Virus record (IMG/VR): IMGVR_UViG_3300020084_000145
Location: 1 to 20,131 of that record
Source of the DNA: a virus
Strand: one strand, 5' to 3'
DNA length: 20,131 nt
The position numbers were made by a program, and so were the translations under genes. The stretch's first letter is position 1. Each line of letters opens with the position of its first letter. A model generated the notes under the pieces. It did no database searches. It was not told the origin of the DNA and worked only from the letters and a program-made list of their open reading frames with translations. Of this stretch, positions 1-6,490 are shown piece by piece.

Positions 1-922
1 TATTAGGATCGCTGGCAGTTTTCTTGGAGGTTAGCTTTGATTTCATGCCTTTCATGCGAGCACAGAATGATGCTCTACGAGGATTACCTACTTTCTTTGA
101 AGGTGCTTTAAGATCACTTCCAGGATTTTCCCTTTCATAAGACTTCCTTCCTTTCTCGTTAAGTCCACCTTTTTTATTTTGACCTTCTCTACGAGTCCAA
201 GCAGCACCTTCGCCAATAACACCAATATTTAAAAGATAGTTTTTACGACGCTTTTCTGGGGTGTCTAAAGTCATATTTCCAGTATCTTCAGGAATATATT
301 CATCTGCTAGTTTAAGAGGAGGTAATGAAACTACCCTTGATTGTGCTGCCTTTGCTTCACCACCAACACCTCGTCTGGCTAAAGCATCAATTTTTTTTGC
401 CCTTCTTGCAGAACTAACATCTGACATACTATGAGTAATATCAAAACTAGGATTAGATTGCTCATTAGCCACAATGTAACCAGAATTTGCACTAGTTACA
501 CATGGATAATATGCAAGAACTTTTGCACCAGGATATACTTTCTGAACAGCAGCATTTACTTCTTGTGAAGAAGGATTTTTTGGTGTTGGGAAGTATATTT
601 TTAATGTATATGTTTTACTCATAAAATTGAGCATAATAGTATACATTTGACCAGATGTTTGGATTACTTTTGCTGATTCAGACATATCTTCTTGATCACT
701 AGAAAGATATTCTGCTGCAGTATCAATAAAATCAGCAGCTCTAGTAATTTTAGATTGAACCCATGCTGGCAACTGTTGATCAGGTTTTTTGATTATTCTT
801 CTTAAAATGTCAACAGATCTTTCAATTTGATCTAACTCAAGACGAGCCATATACCCTTCATCATCCTTTCTTTTGCCAGAGGCAATTTCTTTGTGATCCT
901 CAGTTACTGACGACTTTTCCAT
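1..922 (-). CDS. DUF6321-type phage protein with three modules (3' end cut by window)
   Basis: The frame is open from an ATG at 922 to the window edge, giving 307 visible residues and no stop, so the C-terminus is missing. Three regions are visible. Residues 20-75 hold a helical segment with the motif DQQLPAWVQSKIT and an acidic helix after it. Residues 90-140 hold a small alpha/beta unit (MYTIMLNF, then KVYPGAKVLAYYP). Residues 225-307 form a strongly basic tail (AAWTRREGQNKKGGLNEKGR, SYERENPGSDLKAP, SFCARMKGMKSKL), which I recognise from memory as the DUF6321 region of marine phage proteins. The basic tail could bind nucleic acid, but that is inference and the function is unknown. It follows the gp16 gene by two bases, a place where T4 has the large terminase gene 17. 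No strong ribosome binding site precedes the ATG, so it is probably coupled to gp16 translation. Presence of the gene is certain; the role is not. Confidence 0.85.
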   Translation of the reverse strand, partial: MEKSSVTEDHKEIASGKRKDDEGYMARLELDQIERSVDILRRIIKKPDQQLPAWVQSKITRAADFIDTAAEYLSSDQEDMSESAKVIQTSGQMYTIMLNFMSKTYTLKIYFPTPKNPSSQEVNAAVQKVYPGAKVLAYYPCVTSANSGYIVANEQSNPSFDITHSMSDVSSARRAKKIDALARRGVGGEAKAAQSRVVSLPPLKLADEYIPEDTGNMTLDTPEKRRKNYLLNIGVIGEGAAWTRREGQNKKGGLNEKGRKSYERENPGSDLKAPSKKVGNPRRASFCARMKGMKSKLTSKKTASDPN

Positions 923-924
923 CT

Positions 925-1350
925 TTATTTTACGTTATCTTCTTTATTATTTAGAATTCCTTGTTTTATAAGTTTAGATAGTTCTGCTGTAGAACCAACA
1001 AATAGTGAATTATTAACTGTAGTTGCCCCAGAATATTTAGAGTCTAAATCTTTCATTTTCTTTTGAAGATCAATCAACTTATCAGTTACATCAGCAACAT
1101 TTTTAATTAATTGTCCTGCTACTTCATATGCTCTAGGATGATCTGTGCTATTTGCTACATCTAAAGCATCATTAACGGCTTGTTGTCCTTTTTCAATTAA
1201 AGAATATAATTGACCTCTAGAATATTGATAATCTTTAATTGAGTCATCTGATGGTAAAGTTTTTTCTATAGAAATATCTGAAACTACTTCAGTTTTAGTA
1301 ATTTCAGTATCTACATTTAAGACTTCGCTAATTTTATTAAAAGTATCCAT
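925..1350 (-). CDS. gp16: Small terminase subunit gp16
   Basis: A 141-residue protein that should form the ring-shaped small terminase, which recognises concatemeric phage DNA and regulates the gp17 packaging motor at the portal. T4 gp16 is 164 residues. Recalled T4 gp16 shares the layout: a long central helical coiled coil (about residues 46-105 here, including HPRAYEV against SPRHMEV in T4, and KKMKDL against KEMKDI) followed by LFVGSTAELSKLI against VFMGSPTELMDEI. The N-terminal 40 residues are acidic and probably flexible. The gene lies three bases after gp15. No strong Shine-Dalgarno sequence precedes the ATG, so translational coupling to gp15 is likely. The call rests on matching motifs plus perfect synteny. 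Confidence 0.93.
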   Translation of the reverse strand: MDTFNKISEVLNVDTEITKTEVVSDISIEKTLPSDDSIKDYQYSRGQLYSLIEKGQQAVNDALDVANSTDHPRAYEVAGQLIKNVADVTDKLIDLQKKMKDLDSKYSGATTVNNSLFVGSTAELSKLIKQGILNNKEDNVK

Positions 1351-1353
1351 AAT

Positions 1354-2208
1354 TTACATCACCACATCAGAACCTTGTGAAGAACTATAAGTTTTCCAAT
1401 CAGAAAAATCTTCTAAACCTTCATTAAACCCAAAATCATCTCCAGGAATAATAAGAGCATCATCTGCTTGATTAATTAAACCATCATCATTATAATCTTT
1501 CAATGCTTTAGGAGTTGCTGTATATCTAATTTCTCTCTTAGCATTTTGTCTATCAACACTAGTATAATAATCAATTTGAACTTTTTTGATTAGACCATCT
1601 GAACTATCTGCAATTGGTCCAAATAAATGAGTTTTCATTGTGAAACTAAAAGTATGAATAATAATTCTTGTACTATCAAAATTGGTTTTATCGTAATTAT
1701 CGTCCCATGTAATACTATCAAGAACCACTGGAGTATCTTTACTCTCTCCAATTGAATCTGCTAAATCAATAGTTACATTAAATGCTGGTTGAAAAAATGG
1801 TAGTATTTGTTCTAAAACTTGTAAAGAATCTTCATTTATCTTAGTCATTAAATACAATTCCATTTTTAAATTATATGGAACTGGCATATAAACTTTTCTA
1901 ACTTTATCATCACTCCCCAAAGCTTTAAATGATTGAGTTATACTTGATTTTCTGGTAGAGTCATATTGTATGCCAGTAAGTTCAAACGACATTCTTGGTA
2001 GAGTTAAATTTCCCCTTTTAGTTAAATCTGGGTGTTGTTGAATTCTTGCCAATAATTTTTGAATAGGTGCATACGCTAAAGGAACTTTTATCATAGAAGC
2101 TTGATTGCCATCTTCATCTCTATGGCGAATTTCAATATTATTAAACAAAGTTCCAAATGCAATAATATTTCGTCTTATAATTTCGTGATAAAAATAGTTT
2201 CCTAACAT
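1354..2208 (-). CDS. gp15: Tail completion and sheath stabiliser protein gp15
   Basis: A 284-residue homologue of T4 gp15 (272 residues), which caps the finished tail tube and sheath and provides the surface that joins the head-neck. The N-terminus MLGNYFYHEIIRR...LFNNIEIRH parallels T4 MFGYFYNSSFRR...LFSNIQIKR, and residues 130-146 (VLEQILPFFQPAFNVTI) parallel VEQILPYFQPHFNTTM. Residues 238-249 (DYNDDGLINQAD) fit the calcium loop of dockerin and EF-hand repeats: D-x-N-x-D-G-x-I-N-x-x-D. It is followed by an acidic stretch, PGDDFGFNEG, in the C-terminal region that is variable in this family. Its ATG overlaps the gp14 stop codon as TAATG, so the two are probably translated together. Identification is secure; the calcium loop is an inference from the motif. 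Confidence 0.95.
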   Translation of the reverse strand: MLGNYFYHEIIRRNIIAFGTLFNNIEIRHRDEDGNQASMIKVPLAYAPIQKLLARIQQHPDLTKRGNLTLPRMSFELTGIQYDSTRKSSITQSFKALGSDDKVRKVYMPVPYNLKMELYLMTKINEDSLQVLEQILPFFQPAFNVTIDLADSIGESKDTPVVLDSITWDDNYDKTNFDSTRIIIHTFSFTMKTHLFGPIADSSDGLIKKVQIDYYTSVDRQNAKREIRYTATPKALKDYNDDGLINQADDALIIPGDDFGFNEGLEDFSDWKTYSSSQGSDVVM

Positions 2209-3611
2209 TAGTAATTACCGAACGGATTTGATTCTGAAAAGTCTAATATATCTATACCAGCTTCTTCAAATTTATTGTTTTGACTATAATTATCATCTTC
2301 ACCAAAATAATCGATAGATTCAACTTTATACTGTGCAGTAGTTGTAATACCACCATTTTCTAAATCTTTAATTTCACCAATTAAATACTCACCAATCTTA
2401 AACCTACCATCAGCACGATATACTTTAAGAATCTTAGTATCATAATCCCAAGTCTTAACAACCGCACTGGTGCTAGTTGCAGAACCAATAACAGTTTGAT
2501 TTAAATAATAATTTCCAGTTGTAATTCCTGGAGTTTCAAATGTTATGGTAGGTGCAACTGTATAACCACTTCCAGCATTTGTTACATAAACTGCAGTAAC
2601 TGTTCCTCCTGTTCCAATTCTTGTTTCAGCAATCGCAGTTGTGCCCGCTCCTGGCGGAGCAGAAATTGTAACAATTGGTGGAGTGGCATAATATGAACCA
2701 TAAGTCGTAAGACCAATTACCCCAATCGATCCTGAAGAGATGCCAGAGGTTGCAATAGCACCAGAACCTCCACCACCAATAAATGATATAGTTGGAGGAG
2801 TAGTATATCCTCCACCTGGATTTGTTATAACAATTCGTTCAACTGCAAATATTCCTGGAGATCCAGGATATGAAGTCATAATCGCAACAGCAGTTGCATT
2901 TTTACCTCCAAGTGGAGCGGATGAAATTGCTACCGTGGGCGATGATGTATAACCATAACCATCATTGACTAAGTAAATTTTACTTACAACACCATTTGCA
3001 ATCGTTGTGGCAGCTCCAGCTGTAGATCCAGTTTTAGATAATGTAATCAAAGTATTATACCCAATATCTTCAAAATTATTATCAATGTCTTCAATTGTAG
3101 TATTAATAATTTCATCTTCAAACATAAATGGCTCACAACTTAATTGATAAGTATAGAGTTTATTTAATTGATAAAAATTTTCTTCATGTTCTATAAATTT
3201 TATTTCATAAATGGTATCATTCAGAGGAAAATATATCAAATCACCTTCTCTTGGTCTAGTTGTAAGATTATTATAATCAGAAGCATTATCCTCCATTAAA
3301 GGTGATATAAAATCTTCAAATTTTTCTCTTGATATTATTAAGCTTAATGTATCTGTAACTTGAATGCCAAATTTGCCGAGCATATCTCCACCAGCACCAA
3401 ACCCATTGTAATTATTTAAATATGCTTCTATAATATAATGATCTGTAAATTTATTTAATATATTTTCTTTAATAATACTATCATTTTTTAAAAACACTCT
3501 TGGCATATAATATACATCAATTCCATACATTCTCAACTGCTCATTGATAATGTCTTGAACAAGTCGCTGTTCAGCAAAATTTCCATGTGTAAAGAATTGA
3601 TTGGTAGCCAT
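2208..3611 (-). CDS. gp14: Neck protein gp14 with an inserted repeat block
   Basis: A 467-residue protein that with gp13 forms the neck closing the filled head and docking the tail. T4 gp14 has only 256 residues. Residues 1-195 align by eye with T4 gp14: [14 protein letters not shown] against [25 protein letters not shown] against FGMQVQDEVTLSI, and [20 protein letters not shown] against [20 protein letters not shown]. The end (SNPFGNY) matches T4 SSPFDNDFMD. Between them lie about 170 extra residues: four repeats of a Gly-rich beta unit (residues 208-362, motif GxGYTxxPT) and a second module at 369-412 ([20 protein letters not shown], then ILKVYR) that also occurs in gp8. The gene is one base after gp13. 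Only a weak GGA lies just upstream of its ATG, so coupling to gp13 is likely. Confidence 0.95.
   Translation of the reverse strand: [467 protein letters not shown]
2526..2990 (-). repeat. Four GxGYTxxPT repeats inside gp14
   Basis: Four imperfect protein repeats of about 40 residues each (gp14 residues 208-362). Their cores are [45 protein letters not shown] and [15 protein letters not shown]. Each is preceded by a short strand of the type V-x-x-I/V-x-V-T-N. The DNA copies have diverged, so this is an old or selected protein repeat and not a recent DNA duplication. Similar units occur in three other proteins of this window. Confidence 0.85.
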
Positions 3612-3612
3612 A

Positions 3613-4416
3613 TTATCCGATTAAATCTAAGGGTGGTAATTCATACTCAGAAGACATTCTAGTTGTAATTTCGCCTAATTCATTAATTGCATCTTCATAT
3701 AATTGTCTTCCGTTTAATTCAATTCCTCCAGGCAGTTTAACACCATTAAATTTAATAAGATTTTGACCCCATTGTTTTTTAATTAATGATGTTAAGTACT
3801 TTTTAAGCCAAGAATCATTCCAAATTTTTGGAAAATCTGCAGGATCTAAAATACGATAACAATCAATAACAATATAACTATCAACAGCAACACTAGACCA
3901 ATTCATATCAATATAAAGTCTATTTTGCCTTTTAGTATATCTAATTTTCTTTTGAGGACTAATTAACCATTGAATAGTTTCTAGATATTCTTTAACCATG
4001 GCATAATTTAAAAGTTCAATTGATGTAAAGTTGGACACATCATTCAAGAAAATTTGATATGCAATATTAAACATCCCACTAGAAAATGTACTATCATCAA
4101 ATCTAAAAATGCCTTCTATACCAATAACACTATCTGGAATTTCAATGTAATTTTTTGATTCTAAGTAATTAAATGTAGTTACTCCAACAGTTTTACTAGT
4201 AGTTTCATTTGCCTTTGCTCTATCAATATCATCTTGAGTAATTTTGTACTTTAGATACATTTTTTCAACACCATCAAAATGACGTTCGTTAAAATATTGC
4301 AAAGCGTCATCAACAAGATCATCAATTTGATCATCATCCACATTAATTTCTAAGACTGGATAACCAAGTCTTCTTAAACAGTAATCAATGAGTTCTTGTC
4401 TATTTGATGGTTTCAT
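3613..4416 (-). CDS. gp13: Neck protein gp13
   Basis: A 267-residue neck protein, shorter than T4 gp13 (309 residues). It binds the portal vertex after packaging and works with gp14. Visible markers are the N-terminus RQELIDYCLRRLGYPVLEIN with the acidic helix VDDDQIDDLVDDALQYFNERHFDGVEK (T4: [21 protein letters not shown], then EYHFDGLNK), the C-terminal VKLPGGIELNGRQLYEDA (T4: MMLPGGVTIDGQRLIEEA) and the end LPPLDLIG (T4: DPPFGILVG). The ATG overlaps the TGA of the preceding 58-residue gene as ATGA, and no good ribosome binding site of its own is visible, so it is probably translated by re-initiation. Identification is secure. Confidence 0.94.
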   Translation of the reverse strand: MKPSNRQELIDYCLRRLGYPVLEINVDDDQIDDLVDDALQYFNERHFDGVEKMYLKYKITQDDIDRAKANETTSKTVGVTTFNYLESKNYIEIPDSVIGIEGIFRFDDSTFSSGMFNIAYQIFLNDVSNFTSIELLNYAMVKEYLETIQWLISPQKKIRYTKRQNRLYIDMNWSSVAVDSYIVIDCYRILDPADFPKIWNDSWLKKYLTSLIKKQWGQNLIKFNGVKLPGGIELNGRQLYEDAINELGEITTRMSSEYELPPLDLIG

Positions 4417-4589
4417 TGTTTTTTAGTGTCTAATTCTTGTTGAAGTTCGTTTTTAATATTAATCACTTCATTATACTCTTTCAGTAAACTTTGATATTTT
4501 GCCTCTAAAAACGCATTTTCTTTATAAAGAATTGCAATTTTTTGTACAAAACTATTTACCAAAATATTAATGTCAACTTCAGCTTCCAT
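4413..4589 (-). CDS. Small coiled-coil protein, 58 residues
   Basis: A complete frame of 58 codons beginning MEAEVDINILVNSFVQKIAI and ending LQQELDTKKQ, too short for most gene finders. Three signs support it. A strong ribosome binding site (GGAGGT) lies eight bases before the ATG. The start overlaps the preceding stop as TAATG. Its own stop overlaps the gp13 start as ATGA. Residues 13-57 have a heptad-like pattern of hydrophobic and charged residues (FVQKIAILYKENAFLEAKYQ...), predicting one long helix or coiled coil. It could be a small neck or fibre-attachment component or an assembly chaperone; this is inference from position between the fibre-like protein and gp13. I do not recognise a named family. 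Confidence 0.85.
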   Translation of the reverse strand: MEAEVDINILVNSFVQKIAILYKENAFLEAKYQSLLKEYNEVINIKNELQQELDTKKQ

Positions 4590-5920
4590 TAATAGCCACC
4601 TCCATCTATTGTATCAGTCCATACAGGAACATTAGTTCCTAATTGTGTTGTAAGTATATAGTTAGAAGTACTGATTCCTGTTCCTGGAGCGCCAGTACTA
4701 TTTAAAAATCCATCAGAATCAAAGTAAGTAATTCCGTATTGACTAATATCTGAAGGTTGATAATATAATCCTTTGATATCTAAATATCCTTTCTCACCAC
4801 TTACAACTCCATTTGTAATAGTAGCATCTGGAACATATACCCATTTTTTAGTGGAATCTACAAAACCAAAATATCCTTTTTTATTTGCGGTTAAACCAAT
4901 ACCAATTGAAGAATTATTATAATTAAATGAGATACCTCTATCAGTATTTGTATCATAGGCATGGGTAATTACGATTTCAGTGCTTGAAGAAATACCTGCA
5001 GTAGTTACACCAGCTATTGAAATTGTTTTATTGAGTGTGCTATAACTAACGATAGTTCTATCAGCGTTTGATACTGGTAGCCCGTAAACATTACTTACAA
5101 GATCGCCAGTATTAATTCCAACAACAGAATCTAAAGTTATAATAGTTGAACCAACAGAAACATTACCTTTAACTGTTCTTAGTGATGTTGGATCTCCGAG
5201 ATTGACAATGATTTCATTTGTACTTAATGTTGTAGAATTTATAATAGAAGATTCGCCATCAACTTGAAGATTACCTTTAATGATAACTGTACCACCAGAA
5301 TCAAAACCTCCTGGATTTGGATCAATATACAGTACATCACCATATCCAGGTTTTGTAGATATTATATTGGAAGAAATTCCAATTCCACCAATAACTGCAC
5401 CATTTATTGATGTCGTTACCCCTGTAGTATAAACATCACCAGTAATATTAATTCTAGTTCTTACTGTTTGAACGCCAACATCAAAAGAATCAATTTGATT
5501 GTTTGCATCAACCAATAATGCTGAATTTGGGGTTAAAATGCCAGGCTCATGATCTAAAACACCAACATAATACTGACCACCTAATACTATAGCGTTTCCA
5601 GTATCATCTCCTACATAAAATCTTCCTAAAGTATCACCAGCAGTTCCAATACCTAAATTTACACTAAGTTCACCATATTGTATAGATGGTGCAGCAGAAC
5701 TATTTTTAGTTCTTTTAATTTTTATTGTTGGATTGACTTGTCCATCAACTTCGTTAGTTACAACCCATTTACCAGAAGTTGAATTATATCTTAAAAAAGA
5801 ATTATTAATAGCACCTGTTGTATCAATACCTGTTAATTGTCCAAAGGTATTGAAGTTTGTAATACTTCCAACTACTTTTATTGCATTTTGATCAGCTAAT
5901 TTTACTTTTATTTGACTCAT
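4589..5920 (-). CDS. Fibre-like virion structural protein in the fibritin (wac) position
   Basis: A 443-residue protein rich in Gly, Ser, Thr, Val and Ile with no membrane segment. Motifs typical of marine T4-like phage fibre proteins are visible: IIKGNLQVDGESSIINSTTL followed by STNEIIVNLGD (residues 213-243), DRGISFNYNNSSIG with KKGYFGFVDSTKKWVYVPDA (327-366), and an ending in VPVWTDTIDGGGY. These units normally form extended trimeric beta structures. In T4 the slot before gene 13 is held by wac (fibritin, the collar whisker), so a whisker, collar fibre or short fibre role is plausible, but sequence similarity to T4 Wac is not visible. The start overlaps the preceding stop as ATGA and has an AGGAG ribosome binding site. 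Structural role is likely; exact identity is not. Confidence 0.85.
   Translation of the reverse strand: MSQIKVKLADQNAIKVVGSITNFNTFGQLTGIDTTGAINNSFLRYNSTSGKWVVTNEVDGQVNPTIKIKRTKNSSAAPSIQYGELSVNLGIGTAGDTLGRFYVGDDTGNAIVLGGQYYVGVLDHEPGILTPNSALLVDANNQIDSFDVGVQTVRTRINITGDVYTTGVTTSINGAVIGGIGISSNIISTKPGYGDVLYIDPNPGGFDSGGTVIIKGNLQVDGESSIINSTTLSTNEIIVNLGDPTSLRTVKGNVSVGSTIITLDSVVGINTGDLVSNVYGLPVSNADRTIVSYSTLNKTISIAGVTTAGISSSTEIVITHAYDTNTDRGISFNYNNSSIGIGLTANKKGYFGFVDSTKKWVYVPDATITNGVVSGEKGYLDIKGLYYQPSDISQYGITYFDSDGFLNSTGAPGTGISTSNYILTTQLGTNVPVWTDTIDGGGY
4598..4603 (-). promoter_or_regulatory. Strong ribosome binding site for the 58-residue gene
   Basis: The minus strand reads GGAGGT followed by GGCTATTA and then the ATG at 4589, a spacing of eight bases. 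The bases also encode part of the Gly-Gly-Gly-Tyr C-terminus of the fibre-like protein. This is one of only two clear Shine-Dalgarno sites seen at gene starts in the window, and it decides the start of the small gene. Confidence 0.85.
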
Positions 5921-6255
5921 GATGTTGTAACTCCTGCGGTTACAGTTGCTGTACCTTCAACAACTCTGGTTTTAGTACCAGTACCGTCTGTTAATAAAAC
6001 ATCATAAACATACTTTCCAGGTTTAATTTGTGATGTTATTGTAGAAGCCAAAGAAATTTTAACCTGACCAAGAGTAGGATTTGGAAAACTTACAGCAAAC
6101 CCTACACTAGTTTTACTTGATGGATGTTTTTTAATTTGTGAAATTCCACTATAAGCTGACAAATTAACAGGGGTGTTATTAACATCCTCTAAAATAAATG
6201 AATTTTGAAAATCAGTCCCTTGTGGAATTACGAGATTGACTACTCTGGCTGACAT
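5917..6255 (-). CDS. Small Ig-like (baseplate-upper-protein type) virion protein
   Basis: A 112-residue all-beta protein. The pattern LVIPQGTDFQNSFILEDVNN followed by PVNLSAYSGISQIKKH, then LGQVKISLASTITSQIKPGK and YVYDVLLTDGTGTKTRVVEG, resembles the phage family of small immunoglobulin-like domains related to the N-terminus of baseplate upper protein BppU. Such domains decorate virions or bridge baseplate and fibres. The assignment is by pattern recognition, not by alignment. It is the first gene downstream of the clear late promoter at 6283-6290. Its only purine-rich site, AAAGGA at 6274-6279, is about 18 bases from the ATG, too far for a normal Shine-Dalgarno site. An upstream ATG, seven bases earlier, is out of frame. 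Its last bases overlap the next gene as ATGA. Confidence 0.8.
   Translation of the reverse strand: MSARVVNLVIPQGTDFQNSFILEDVNNTPVNLSAYSGISQIKKHPSSKTSVGFAVSFPNPTLGQVKISLASTITSQIKPGKYVYDVLLTDGTGTKTRVVEGTATVTAGVTTS
5931..5935 (-). promoter_or_regulatory. Ribosome binding site for the 443-residue fibre-like gene
   Basis: The minus strand reads AGGAG, then ten bases (TTACAACATC), then the ATG at 5920. It lies within the last codons of the 112-residue gene, so the fibre-like protein has its own initiation signal as well as the ATGA overlap. Confidence 0.75.
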
Positions 6256-6282
6256 ATACCATAACTATCAGGATCCTTTAGT

Positions 6283-6290
6283 TATTTATA
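6283..6290 (-). promoter_or_regulatory. T4-type late promoter TATAAATA
   Basis: The minus strand carries an exact TATAAATA, the -10 element recognised by the gp55 late sigma factor in T4-like phages. It sits in the largest intergenic gap here, about 30 bases before the 112-residue gene. The TAA stop codon of the 67-residue gene (6286-6288) is part of the element. Transcription would start near 6276 and read the 112-residue, 443-residue and 58-residue genes and then the neck and terminase block. T4 late promoters need no -35 box, and none is seen. Confidence 0.7.
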
Positions 6291-6489
6291 ACTTCTGAAG
6301 AAGCTGCTTCATAAGATCCTTCAATTCTGCCACATCATTTTTAATGCTTTCAATTTCTTGACGTTCTTGAAGTTTTCTATTTCTAGCATCAAGATAATTT
6401 TCATACGCATTTACATCAGTGTTTATAATAGCTTTGGAGTTTGGATCTCTATAAAGATTCGGTTCCCCATCAACTCTAATCATTTCCAT
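6286..6489 (-). CDS. Small conserved phage protein with C-terminal coiled coil
   Basis: A 67-residue protein. Its N-terminus, MEMIRVDGEPNLYRDPNSKA followed by IINTD, matches a pattern I recognise in small proteins of T4-like marine phages (MIRV...LYRDP...AIVNT). The C-terminal half, about residues 31-67, is a charged heptad helix (RNRKLQERQEIESIKNDVAE then LKDLMKQLLQKL) ending in a leucine-rich coiled coil. Translation may start at Met1 (6489) or Met3 (6483); family members often begin MIRV, which favours Met3, and neither has a clear ribosome binding site. It sits one base after the giant protein gene, suggesting coupling and possibly a chaperone or attachment role for it. That role is inference. 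Confidence 0.8.
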   Translation of the reverse strand: MEMIRVDGEPNLYRDPNSKAIINTDVNAYENYLDARNRKLQERQEIESIKNDVAELKDLMKQLLQKL

Positions 6490-6490
6490 A

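Noticed and set aside
1462-1497. gp15 loop read as evidence for a bacterial cellulosome-type dockerin
   Set aside because: Only one loop of twelve residues is present. A dockerin needs two such repeats, and the rest of the protein matches T4 gp15.
2740-2952. Plus-strand frame of about 70 codons opposite gp14
   Set aside because: It is the antisense shadow of the Gly-rich repeats, giving a Pro-rich nonsense protein (APEPPPPIND), with no ribosome site and no plus-strand neighbours.
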